A stretch of 64,000 bases of DNA from Streptomyces sp. SAI-127 (lineage in GTDB: Bacteria > Actinomycetota > Actinomycetes > Streptomycetales > Streptomycetaceae): NCBI RefSeq assembly GCF_029894425.1, contig NZ_JARXYJ010000001.1, positions 5,890,001 through 5,954,000 of the forward strand, given 5' to 3'. This document shows, in pieces, positions 1 to 7,828 of this stretch; the first letter of the stretch is position 1, and the number at the start of each line of letters is the position of its first letter. The notes under the pieces are model-generated. The model had not been told where the DNA came from, searched no databases, and saw only the letters and a list, made by a program, of their open reading frames with translations. A program made the position numbers and the translations under genes.

Positions 1-164
1 CGTTCCACTTCCACGAAGCGCTGACGGCCGTACTCGTGGAGGGCCCAGAGGATCGGTGTGGTCCAGCGGCTGAAGACGATGTCGACGACGGGGGCGATGG
101 GGCAGGCGTTCTCCGGAGGGACACCGGTCCTGGGCCCGCGGCCGCGCGCTGTGGTCTCCGTCAC
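1..164 (-). CDS. HxlR-family transcriptional regulator, N-terminal part (runs off the window)
   Basis: The visible 54 residues start at a GTG (162-164) preceded by a GGAGAGG ribosome site 5 bases upstream. They contain the N-terminal Cys-Pro-Ile followed by a VVDIVFSRWTTPILWAL stretch. This is the HxlR winged-helix opening, where the conserved Cys can act as a redox or electrophile sensor. The remainder lies before base 1. The gene is divergent from the NmrA-like gene with a short shared spacer, the usual arrangement of an HxlR sensor next to a quinone or redox-related target. Regulation of that neighbour is inferred from layout only. Confidence 0.75.
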   Translation of the reverse strand, partial: MTETTARGRGPRTGVPPENACPIAPVVDIVFSRWTTPILWALHEYGRQRFVEVE

Positions 165-287
165 ATCAACCCTCTCCGTCCATTACTTTCCTCTAGGTAC
201 CTACTGGCTTCCCGATAGTAGCTTCGCCGTGTGTCCACAGGAATCAGTCCAGGACCTCGGACCAGGACCTCGGAAAAGGGGAGCAAC

Positions 288-1112
288 ATGATCGTGGTGA
301 CCGGTGCTACGGGGAACGTCGGGCGGCCCCTCGTGAGGGAACTCCTCGCGGCCGGGGAGCAGGTGACTGCCGTCTCCCGGCGAAGCCCCCGTGACAACCC
401 GGCAGGGCTACGGCATCACCAGGCCGACCTCGCCGCACCCCAGACCCTCAAGCCCGCCCTCGAAGGGGCCGAAGCGCTCTTCCTCCTGACCTCCGGCGAC
501 TTCGTGGCCCAGGGCGGCAACCTCGACGACGTCCTCGAAGTCGTCCGGGCCGGCGGTGTTCGGCGAGTCGTGCTGCTGTCCTCGCAGGGCGTCGCCACCG
601 GCGACCATCCCACCGAACTGGAGGACGCCGTAAGGCGGTCGGGGCTCGAATGGACCATGCTGCGGCCCGGCGGGTTCCACTCCAACGCCCTCCAGTGGGC
701 CGGTGCGGTGCGCGCCGAGCGCACGGTGGCGGCGCCGTTCGGGGACGTCGCACTGCCGACCGTCGATCCGGAGGACATCGCCCAGGTCGCCGCCGTGGCG
801 CTGCGGGACCCCAGCCATGCCGGCCGTATCCACGAACTGACCGGGCCCGCCCCGATATCCCCCCGGCAGCAGACCGCCGCGATCGCGGACGCGGTGGGCG
901 AGCCGGTGCGGTTCGTCGAGCAGACCCGGGGCGAGGCCAGGGCGGAGATGGTGCGGTTCATGCCGGAGCCGATCGCGGACGCCACCCTCGACATCCTCGG
1001 CAACCCGTCACCCGGCCTGCGCCGCGTCAGCCCGGACATCGAGCGGGTACTGGGCCGTCCGCCCCGCGCCTTCGCCGACTGGGCGGCCCGCAACGCCTCC
1101 GTCTTCCGGTGA
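288..1112 (+). CDS. NmrA-like NAD(P)-binding protein / atypical SDR
   Basis: A 274-residue protein beginning MIVVTGATGNVGRPLV: a Rossmann beta-alpha-beta opening with the TGATGNVG glycine motif at residues 4-11. The rest fits the NmrA/HSCARG-like atypical SDR family (QOR2 or azoreductase-like), which has no Tyr-xxx-Lys catalytic pair. The ATG at 288 follows GGGGAGCAAC, a clear ribosome site. Codons in frame from 231 lack one. Family members act as NADPH sensors or quinone reductases; the exact substrate cannot be read. The divergent HxlR regulator supports a role in quinone or redox stress, but this is inference. Confidence 0.8.
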   Translation: MIVVTGATGNVGRPLVRELLAAGEQVTAVSRRSPRDNPAGLRHHQADLAAPQTLKPALEGAEALFLLTSGDFVAQGGNLDDVLEVVRAGGVRRVVLLSSQGVATGDHPTELEDAVRRSGLEWTMLRPGGFHSNALQWAGAVRAERTVAAPFGDVALPTVDPEDIAQVAAVALRDPSHAGRIHELTGPAPISPRQQTAAIADAVGEPVRFVEQTRGEARAEMVRFMPEPIADATLDILGNPSPGLRRVSPDIERVLGRPPRAFADWAARNASVFR

Positions 1113-1255
1113 CCTGCGATTTCCGGGTGATAGCCGTACTTCGAGGACCAACCGGGTCGCACCTCGCATACCCACACGCCCCCTGAACCTCCCACCCCCC
1201 CGTCGATTACAGTGCTGAGCGTCGTACATACGGACGGTCGCCGTGGGAGGTCTTG

Positions 1256-2374
1256 GTGGGTGCGACAGCCGGGGCCGTCGTCTGGGGGCGTGCCGAGCAG
1301 CAGGACTTCCGTAGCCGGGTGCGTGGGACGCTCCTCGGGGTGGCCGTGGGTGACGCGCTGGGCGCGCCGGTCGACGGGCTCGGACTGGACGAGATCCGGG
1401 AGGCGTACGGCGCCGAGGGGCTCGTGGACCTCGGATTCGGGTACGGCCGCCGCGGCGCCGTCACTCATCTCACCCAGCTCAGCCTCTTCACCGTGGACGG
1501 GCTCATACGGGCCCAGGTCCGCCGGGACACCGGCGCCTGGCATCCGCCCACCGACCTGCACCGGGCCTATCTGCGGTGGGCCGCCACCCAGCGGGACTGG
1601 GGACCCGACGAGCGGCGCAAGGACGATGGCTGGCTGGCCCGGGAGGAGTGGCTGTACGCCCGCCGCGACCCGACCCGGTCCCTGCTCCTCGGGTTCGGCG
1701 ACGACACCATGGGGACGCTGGAGTCGCCCAAGAACCCGGACGAACTCGGGCCCGAGGCCACCGCCCGGTCCGCGGCCTTCGGGCTGCTGGTCGGGTGGGA
1801 GCCGCAGCTCGTCGTACAGCTGGCCGTCGAGTGTGCCGCGCAGACCCACGGGCACCCCGTCGCCTATCTGTCGGCGGGCGCGTACGCCGTGATCGTGCAC
1901 GCGCTGGCCCTCGGCGACAGTCTCGACGGGGCGGTGCAGCGGGCGCTCGCGCTGCTGGCCGCGCGGCCCGGGCACGAGCCCGTGTCGGACGCGCTCCAGC
2001 ACGCCCTGGGTGCCGTACGGCAGGGGATGCCCACCCCGGCACGCGTGGAGGAACTCGCCGCCGACGGTTCGGCGGACGGGCTGCTGTCCGCCGCCGTGTA
2101 CTGCGCGCTGGTGGGGGAGGACGTACGGCACGGTCTGTGCCTCGCCGTGAACCACGACGGCCCCTCGGCCGCGGCCGGCGCCCTCACCGGCGGCCTGCTG
2201 GGCGCCCTGCACGGCGAGACGGCCCTCCCGCCGGCCTGGCTGGCCGAGCTGGAGGGCCGTCCCACCCTGCTGGAACTCGCCGACGACTTCGCCATGGAGA
2301 TGACTCAGGGGCCGGCCCTGCACGGGCCGGCCGGGGCGTCGCCGGGGTGGCTGGCCCGCTATCCGAGGGCCTAG
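1256..2374 (+). CDS. ADP-ribosylglycohydrolase-family protein with degenerate metal sites
   Basis: A 372-residue all-helical protein of the ADP-ribosylglycohydrolase (ARH/DraG) fold, with the opening GTLLGVAVGDALGAPVDG at residues 24-41. GTG 1256 is chosen because GGGAGG lies five bases upstream; an in-frame TTG at 1253 is too close to it. Family enzymes bind two Mg ions through a TDDT motif near the N-terminus and an Asp-x-Asp motif near the C-terminus. Here the first reads THLT (residues 70-73) and the second NHDGPSAA (from residue 299), so most metal ligands are missing. Either it binds ADP-ribose without hydrolysing it or it has changed chemistry. No toxin partner is adjacent. Confidence 0.8.
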   Translation: MGATAGAVVWGRAEQQDFRSRVRGTLLGVAVGDALGAPVDGLGLDEIREAYGAEGLVDLGFGYGRRGAVTHLTQLSLFTVDGLIRAQVRRDTGAWHPPTDLHRAYLRWAATQRDWGPDERRKDDGWLAREEWLYARRDPTRSLLLGFGDDTMGTLESPKNPDELGPEATARSAAFGLLVGWEPQLVVQLAVECAAQTHGHPVAYLSAGAYAVIVHALALGDSLDGAVQRALALLAARPGHEPVSDALQHALGAVRQGMPTPARVEELAADGSADGLLSAAVYCALVGEDVRHGLCLAVNHDGPSAAAGALTGGLLGALHGETALPPAWLAELEGRPTLLELADDFAMEMTQGPALHGPAGASPGWLARYPRA

Positions 2375-2393
2375 ACCGGTCCGGTCGAGACTT

Positions 2394-3974
2394 CTAGTCC
2401 TTGACCTTCGTACCGATCACGTCCTCCACACCGCCCACCGGAGTCGGGATCGCCGCGGCCGCGGCCCCGTCCCCGTCCCCGTCCGTGTTGATCTTCTCGA
2501 TGATCGCGAGGCGCTCCGGGGTGTCCTCGGGCTTGATGAAGCCGATGAGGATGTAGAGGACCAGGGAGACGGCCAGGGGGATGGAGACCTGGTACTGGAG
2601 CGGGACCCCGCCCTCGACGTTCCAGCTGATCGGGTAGTTGACCAGCCAGAAGGCGAGCAGACCCATCGACCAGCTGGTGAGCGCGGCCGTGGGACCGGAG
2701 CGGCGGAAGGGGCGGAGCAGGCCGAGCATCATCGGGATCGCCATCGGGCCCATCAGACCGGCGACCCACCTGATGACCACCGTGATGATGTCCTTGAAGG
2801 TGGGCGAGTTGACCTGGGTCGCCGCCGCCATCGACAGGCCGAGGAAGACGACCGTCGTGATGCGCGCGACCCGCAGGCCCTGCCCCTGGCTCCAGCTGCG
2901 CGCCCTGCGCCACACCACCGGTGCGCAGTCCCGGGTGAAGACGGCCGCGATCGCGTTGGCGTCGGAGGAGCACATGGCCATCGTGTGGGAGAAGAAGCCG
3001 ACGATCACCAGGCCCAACAGGCCGTGCGGGAGCAGCTGTTCGGTCATCAGGCCGTAGGAGTCGGAGCCGTCCGTCTTCTGCGACTCGACCAGCAGCGGCG
3101 ACATCCACATGGGGAAGAACAGGACGACCGGCCACACCAGCCACAGGATCGCCGACAGCCGGGCCGAGCGCTCGGCCTCGTGCGCGTTCGCCGTGGCCAT
3201 GTAGCGCTGGGCCTGGTTGAGCATGCCGCCGTTGTACTCGAAGAGCTTGATGAAGAGGAAGGCGAGCAGGAAGACCGTGCCGTACGGGCCCACCAGCGGC
3301 TCTCCGTGACCCTGGAGTTCAGGCTCGTCCCAGGCGCCGAAGAAGCCGATGCCCTTGTCGTTGAGCTTGAGGACCACGGCGATGAACATCGCGATGCCGG
3401 CGAGGAGCTGGATGACGAACTGGCCCAACTCCGTGAGCGCGTCGGCCCACAGGCCGCCGATCGTGCAGTAGACGGCCGTGATGCCGCCGGTGATCAGGAT
3501 GCCCTGGTTGAGCGAGATCCCGGTGAAGACGGACAACAGGGTCGCGATCGCGGCCCACTTCGCGCCCACGTCCACGATCTTCAGCAGCATGCCCGACCAG
3601 GCCAGCGCCTGCTGGGTCTTCAAGTCGTAGCGGTTCTTGAGGTATTCGAGCGGGGAAGCAACATGGAGCCGTGAGCGCAGCCGGTTGATACGCGGCGCGA
3701 ACAGCTTGGAGCCGATGGCGATGCCGAGCGCGATGGGGAAGGACCAGGTGACGAACGACGTGACGCCATACGTGTAGGCGATGCCCGCGTACCCGGTGAA
3801 CATCACCGCGCTGTAGCCCGACATGTGGTGCGAGATGCCCGACAGCCACCACGGCATCTTGCCGCCGGCCGTGAAGAAGTCGCTGACGTCGTCCACCCGT
3901 TTGTGCGACCACACGCCGATCGCGACCATCACGCCGAAATAGCCGATGAGCACGGCCCAGTCGAGACCGTTCAT
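2394..3974 (-). CDS. Sodium:solute symporter (SSS family)
   Basis: A 526-residue polytopic membrane protein with about 13 hydrophobic segments. It begins MNGLDWAVLIGYFGVMVAIG and carries the SSS signature region DFFTAGGKMPWWLSGISHHMSG near the N-terminus. The family imports sugars, amino acids, carboxylates or nucleobases with sodium. The ATG at 3974 follows GGGAGGG with five bases of spacing; an upstream in-frame ATG at 4019 lacks a site. The C-terminal tail is hydrophilic with an Asp-Gly repeat and an Ala run. The substrate cannot be named from sequence. It stands between the ARH-like gene (convergent, 19 bp) and an SDR gene in the same direction, about 125 bp apart, so it probably has its own promoter. 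Confidence 0.88.
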   Translation of the reverse strand: MNGLDWAVLIGYFGVMVAIGVWSHKRVDDVSDFFTAGGKMPWWLSGISHHMSGYSAVMFTGYAGIAYTYGVTSFVTWSFPIALGIAIGSKLFAPRINRLRSRLHVASPLEYLKNRYDLKTQQALAWSGMLLKIVDVGAKWAAIATLLSVFTGISLNQGILITGGITAVYCTIGGLWADALTELGQFVIQLLAGIAMFIAVVLKLNDKGIGFFGAWDEPELQGHGEPLVGPYGTVFLLAFLFIKLFEYNGGMLNQAQRYMATANAHEAERSARLSAILWLVWPVVLFFPMWMSPLLVESQKTDGSDSYGLMTEQLLPHGLLGLVIVGFFSHTMAMCSSDANAIAAVFTRDCAPVVWRRARSWSQGQGLRVARITTVVFLGLSMAAATQVNSPTFKDIITVVIRWVAGLMGPMAIPMMLGLLRPFRRSGPTAALTSWSMGLLAFWLVNYPISWNVEGGVPLQYQVSIPLAVSLVLYILIGFIKPEDTPERLAIIEKINTDGDGDGAAAAAIPTPVGGVEDVIGTKVKD

Positions 3975-4084
3975 ATGCGCCCTCCCAGGGATCAGCCCGG
4001 CGCTCATCGTGGGCGCCACCGCGTGGACACGACAAGCTGGTGTAGGGTCAAAGGGAGGTAAAGATATTCGAGATGATGGCCTAC

Positions 4085-4100
4085 GTTCACCTACGTGAAC
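4085..4100. promoter_or_regulatory. Perfect dyad GTTCAC-N4-GTGAAC upstream of the symporter
   Basis: GTTCAC CTAC GTGAAC is a perfect 6+4+6 inverted repeat lying between the stop of the SDR gene (4101) and the symporter gene. It could be an operator for the symporter or a weak terminator stem for the SDR gene. Neither role is proven. Confidence 0.35.
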
Positions 4101-4889
4101 TCATCGCATCAGCTCCCCGGCGTTGACCAGCAACGACTGTCCGGTGATCGCCCGCGCCCGGTCCGAGGCCAGGAACACGGTCGCGTCCGCGACATCCCCG
4201 TCGGTCGCGAGATCGGGGAGTGCCATCCGGTCGGTGAGCCGCTTGAGCACGTCCGCCTCCGGCACCTTGTCCGTATGAGCGGTGAACCGCACGTACGCCT
4301 GCACCGGCGGCCCCCACATCCAGCCCGGCAACACGGTGTTGACCCGGATCCGGTACGGCCCGAGCTCCCGCGCCATCGAGTACATCGCGCTGGTCAGCGC
4401 CCCCTTCGAGGCGGCGTACGCGGCCTGCCGCACCTGTGAGGGGGCGGCCACGGCCGACTGCGTCCCGACGAACACCACCGAACCGCCGCCCGCCGCCTTC
4501 AACCCCGGCAGACAGGCCCGGGTCATCCGCAGCGACCCCAGCAGGTTCACGTCGATGACCGACTGCCAGGTCGCGAAGTCCGCGTCCTCGAGCCCCCCGA
4601 AGTAGCTGTCCCACGCGGCCACCTGGACGACCGCGTCCAGCCGCCCGAACCGCTCCACCGCCAACTCCGCGAGCCGCACGCACTGTTGCTCGTCGGTGAT
4701 GTCCGTCGACCGGTACGCCGTGTGCGCCCCGTCCGGATCGATCTCGGCGGCGCTCTTCGCGAGGTTCGCCTCGGTCCGCGCACCCAGCACGGCGTTCCCG
4801 CCGTCCCGTACGACGGCCGCGGCGACCTGATGACCGAGCCCGGCGCCGACGCCCGACACGACGACGGTCTTCCCGGAGAGAAGTGACAT
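4101..4889 (-). CDS. Short-chain dehydrogenase/reductase
   Basis: A 262-residue classical SDR. It has the nucleotide-binding GVGAGLG motif at residues 12-18, a central SVIDVNLLGS segment, the catalytic YAASK (Tyr-x-x-x-Lys), and a C-terminal ITGQSLLVNAGELMR like the usual 'tGq.l.vdGG' ending. The ATG at 4889 follows GGGAGG with eight bases of spacing; the in-frame upstream ATG (4916) is not supported. The substrate is unknown; an alcohol or steroid-like ketone is typical. It is divergent from a 279-residue protein of unknown function with a palindrome between them, so the two are probably co-regulated. Confidence 0.87.
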   Translation of the reverse strand: MSLLSGKTVVVSGVGAGLGHQVAAAVVRDGGNAVLGARTEANLAKSAAEIDPDGAHTAYRSTDITDEQQCVRLAELAVERFGRLDAVVQVAAWDSYFGGLEDADFATWQSVIDVNLLGSLRMTRACLPGLKAAGGGSVVFVGTQSAVAAPSQVRQAAYAASKGALTSAMYSMARELGPYRIRVNTVLPGWMWGPPVQAYVRFTAHTDKVPEADVLKRLTDRMALPDLATDGDVADATVFLASDRARAITGQSLLVNAGELMR

Positions 4890-4918
4890 ACCGGCGGCCT
4901 CCCTGCTCTGGCGCATTA

Positions 4919-4935
4919 TCTGACGGGGCGTCAGA
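4919..4935. promoter_or_regulatory. Operator-like palindrome TCTGACG-GGG-CGTCAGA
   Basis: A perfect 7+3+7 inverted repeat lies in the 78-bp gap between the divergent SDR (start 4889) and unknown-function (start 4968) genes. Its size and symmetry fit a TetR-type or similar dimeric repressor site. No regulator gene lies beside it, so a distant regulator would be needed. Confidence 0.5.
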
Positions 4936-4967
4936 GTATGGGCGAGTGCTGGAGGAGGGAAGGTCCC

Positions 4968-5807
4968 ATGTCAGAAGAGACCCACAGCGAGACGTACGCC
5001 GAACTGGCCGCCGTCGGACCCTACGGAGTCCGCCCCGGTCACGCGCTGATCACCATGGTCGAACCGCATCCCGGCCACGAGTACGCCTACAACCGCTGGT
5101 ACGAGGACGATCACTACTACGCCGGCGCGATGGCCATGCCCTGGATGTACGCGGGACGCCGCTGGGTGGCCACCCGGGACCTCCAACTCCTGCGCGTCCC
5201 GGAGAAGTCGGCGGTTGCCCAGCCGGTGACCGCGGGCTGCTATCTCTCCACCTACTGGGTCACCGACGGCCGCTACGACGACCACATGAAGTGGACGGTG
5301 GCCATCAACAAGCGCCTCAACCGCGACGCCCGCGTCTACCGCGACCGCACCCACGTCTTCACGGCCTTCCAGGACCACGAGTCCACGGTCTACCGCGACG
5401 GCGCGGCGGGCCCGAGGGACTTCCACGCCCTGGACCACCCGTACCGGGGCCTGGTGCTGGAGGTGATCGACGCGGAATCCCCGGAGCGGCGAGGGGAGTT
5501 GCTGGAGTGGCTGGTCTCGCGGCACCTCCCGAAGAGCGTGACGGGCTCCCCGGCGGCGATGGTGACCGTCTTCCGCCCGACCCCCCTCCCCGGCGACCGC
5601 ATGACCTACGTGAAGCAGGTGGAGGGCGTCGACACCCGCCTCACGCTGCTGTGGTTCCTGGAGACGGACCCGAGGGAGTGCTGGGACCCGTGGTTCACGG
5701 GCCTGGAGGAGAAGGTCGCGGAGTCAGGTCTCGGACGGGTGGAGCTGCTGGCGCCTTTCGTCCCGACCGTCCCGGGCACGGACACCTACGTGGATCAACT
5801 GCGCTGA
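4968..5807 (+). CDS. Conserved protein of unknown function, possible dimeric alpha-beta barrel
   Basis: A 279-residue soluble protein with no signal peptide. The ATG at 4968 follows a GGAGGAGGGAAGG purine run. An N-terminal segment containing YNRWYEDDHYYAGAM resembles the N-x-W-Y-x-x-x-H motif of EthD-like or related ferredoxin-fold (dimeric alpha-beta barrel) proteins. A second beta-rich half includes MVTVFRPTPLPGDRMTYVKQ. Such folds act in oxidative or ring-modifying steps on polycyclic or steroid substrates, so partnership with the divergent SDR is plausible but inferred. No catalytic residues can be assigned with certainty. The stop codon lies in a 14-bp tandem duplication. Confidence 0.7.
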   Translation: MSEETHSETYAELAAVGPYGVRPGHALITMVEPHPGHEYAYNRWYEDDHYYAGAMAMPWMYAGRRWVATRDLQLLRVPEKSAVAQPVTAGCYLSTYWVTDGRYDDHMKWTVAINKRLNRDARVYRDRTHVFTAFQDHESTVYRDGAAGPRDFHALDHPYRGLVLEVIDAESPERRGELLEWLVSRHLPKSVTGSPAAMVTVFRPTPLPGDRMTYVKQVEGVDTRLTLLWFLETDPRECWDPWFTGLEEKVAESGLGRVELLAPFVPTVPGTDTYVDQLR

Positions 5808-5825
5808 TCACACTGCGCTGATCAC
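5798..5825. repeat. Perfect 14-bp tandem duplication covering two convergent stop codons
   Basis: ACTGCGCTGATCAC is present twice head to tail (5798-5811 and 5812-5825). The first copy contains the TGA of the plus-strand gene and the second contains the TGA of the minus-strand membrane protein gene. It looks like a recent slippage duplication that set the 14-bp gap between the two genes. Confidence 0.85.
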
Positions 5826-7675
5826 TTCAGCTCGTCCGGACAGGGCGTCCCGCGCGGCACCGTATACGGCGCCGCCAACCGATACGTCCCCGCCCGCGGA
5901 GCGATCAGCATCGTCCACTTGTCCCCGTCCGCGTCCTCCGGCGTCTCCATCAGACATCCGTTGACGTTGTCGAAGGTCTTCGGCTCCCCGTCCTCCCGCT
6001 CCTTCGACGCGTCCGTCTCCTGCGGCGGCTTCAGCTTGTTGCCCTCCGCGTCCACGATCGACAGCCAGGGCGAGTAGGGGATCCGGATGAGGATGCGCCC
6101 GGCCTTCTTCACCCGCATGGTCATCTCACCCTGCGCGGCCCGGTCGACGACCGTGTTCGGGGAGGCGAGCGGCGCCGGGTCGGTCACCTGGAACAGCTGC
6201 CAGTTCGCGTCGCCCCAGATCTGCTTCAGATACGGCATCCCGCGCTGGACCAGCTCCCGCTCCCGCTCGCCCCCGTCCCCGTCGGGCTCGTCCTTCGGCA
6301 CGACCACGAAGTGCACGGCCCAGCGCTGGAGCCACTCGTGGTAGTTCGCGGAGTTCAGGGTGTCGTCGTAGAAGAGCGGGTTGCGCTCCATGTCGGCCTG
6401 GCGGTTCCAGCCCCGGGCGAGGTTGACGTACGGCGCGAGCGCGGACGCCTCGCGGTGGGAGGCGGCCGGTACGACCTCGACGCGGCCCTTCTCGGCGCCG
6501 ACCTCCTGGAGCTCGTTGACCAGGGGGGCCAGCTCGCGTGCCCAGGACGCCGTGGGGGTCGTGTGGACGACGTCGTCGACGGACTTGAAGCCGATCCAGG
6601 TGGTGAACCCGGCGAAGGCGATGACGATGGCGTACCACTTGCGGCTGCGCGGCACCGCGAACGGCAGCGCGGCCGCCAGGGCCACCCCCGCGAACAGCAT
6701 CGACAGGCGCGAGATGTTGGAGCCGATCTGGGAGCTCACCAGCCAGACCAGGACGACCGACAGGCTGTAGACCCCGGCAGTGATCCGGACCGTCGTCCAC
6801 TCGCGCGGGACGAGGAGGAGGACCAGGAGGCCGTAGGCCAGCGGCAGGAGCACCGAGGCGATCTTCATCGGCTGGGTGCCGGCGAACGGGAAGAGCCAGG
6901 CGGACAGGGCGACGACGGCCGTGGGCGCGATGCCCAGCGCCCAGGCGCCGGGCCGCCGCTTCTGCAGGAAGAGGGCGACCGCCACGAGGCCCACGAACAG
7001 CCCGGCGACCGGTGAGGCCATGGTCGCGAGCGCGGCGAGCGTGGCAGCGCACAGGGCTTTCGCCCAGCGTTTGTAGCGCCAGCGGTGCGGCCAGCAGAAG
7101 ACGACGGCGACCGCGCCGAGCGCGAACATCGTGCCGAGTCCGAAGGTCACCCGGCCCGAGGCCGCGTTGCACAGGAAGGCGTACACGCCCGCCAGCGAGG
7201 CCCACAGGGGGTTCTTCACCGACCGGCTGCGGATGAGGACCAGCGTCAGCAGCCCGGCCGAGACGGTCCCGGCGAGCATCATCGTCGTACGGACGCCGAG
7301 GACCGACATCAGATACGGCGAGACGATGCTGTACGACACCGGGTGCATGCCGCCGTACCAGGCCAGGTTGTACGCGGAGTCCGGGTGCCGGCCGACGAAC
7401 TCGGCCCACGCGTCCTGTGCCGCGAGGTCGCCGCCGCTGTTCGCGAACGTGAAGAACCAGACGATGTGGAGGACGCCGGAGAGCGCGGTCATGGAGAGGA
7501 CGGGGTGGCGCAGCAGCCGCTCGCGCAGCGCGAGGAGAACGGTCCAGATCCTGGCTCTGAGGCCCGTGGGAGGGCTGCCGTGCTCGGTCTCAGGTTCTGC
7601 GGGCTCGCGTATTCGCGGGCCGGTACCCGGGCCCGGGTCGGTGTCGTCGGCGCGTGTCGGCTCCGCAGTGGCCAC
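5822..7675 (-). CDS. Large polytopic membrane protein, function unknown
   Basis: 617 residues. A Pro/Glu-rich cytoplasmic start is followed by about ten to eleven hydrophobic segments (roughly residues 55-370) and a C-terminal soluble domain of about 240 residues. The pattern resembles GT-C-type or 'YfhO-like' polytopic proteins more than an MFS carrier: a non-repetitive membrane part plus an extracytoplasmic tail with a beta-rich end. GTG 7675 is chosen because GGGGAG lies upstream with a nine-base gap; an in-frame ATG at 7708 lacks usable spacing. The stop is 14 bp from the convergent neighbour. No acceptor or donor motif is clear, so no reaction is assigned. Confidence 0.7.
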   Translation of the reverse strand: MATAEPTRADDTDPGPGTGPRIREPAEPETEHGSPPTGLRARIWTVLLALRERLLRHPVLSMTALSGVLHIVWFFTFANSGGDLAAQDAWAEFVGRHPDSAYNLAWYGGMHPVSYSIVSPYLMSVLGVRTTMMLAGTVSAGLLTLVLIRSRSVKNPLWASLAGVYAFLCNAASGRVTFGLGTMFALGAVAVVFCWPHRWRYKRWAKALCAATLAALATMASPVAGLFVGLVAVALFLQKRRPGAWALGIAPTAVVALSAWLFPFAGTQPMKIASVLLPLAYGLLVLLLVPREWTTVRITAGVYSLSVVLVWLVSSQIGSNISRLSMLFAGVALAAALPFAVPRSRKWYAIVIAFAGFTTWIGFKSVDDVVHTTPTASWARELAPLVNELQEVGAEKGRVEVVPAASHREASALAPYVNLARGWNRQADMERNPLFYDDTLNSANYHEWLQRWAVHFVVVPKDEPDGDGGERERELVQRGMPYLKQIWGDANWQLFQVTDPAPLASPNTVVDRAAQGEMTMRVKKAGRILIRIPYSPWLSIVDAEGNKLKPPQETDASKEREDGEPKTFDNVNGCLMETPEDADGDKWTMLIAPRAGTYRLAAPYTVPRGTPCPDELK

Positions 7676-7828
7676 CTGAAGGCACTCCCCGTGGTGTCCC
7701 GTCTTCATTTCCCGGCCGCGCCCCAGCGTCGACCTGCCCCGGTTCGTGACGCTAGCACGCGGCCCGCCGTCCGGAACCCGGGCGGGGTCCGGCCGGGGGC
7801 CGCGTGAGGTGTCCGTCCCGGTTCCGGA

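Noticed and set aside
416-2323. A 635-codon open frame on the minus strand across the NmrA and ARH genes
   Set aside because: It is the antisense shadow of two convincing plus-strand genes. Its product is Gly/Arg/Pro-rich with no domain and no ribosome site.
5822-7675. MFS transporter assignment for the 617-residue membrane protein
   Set aside because: The number of helices and the large C-terminal soluble domain do not fit MFS, and there is no motif A.
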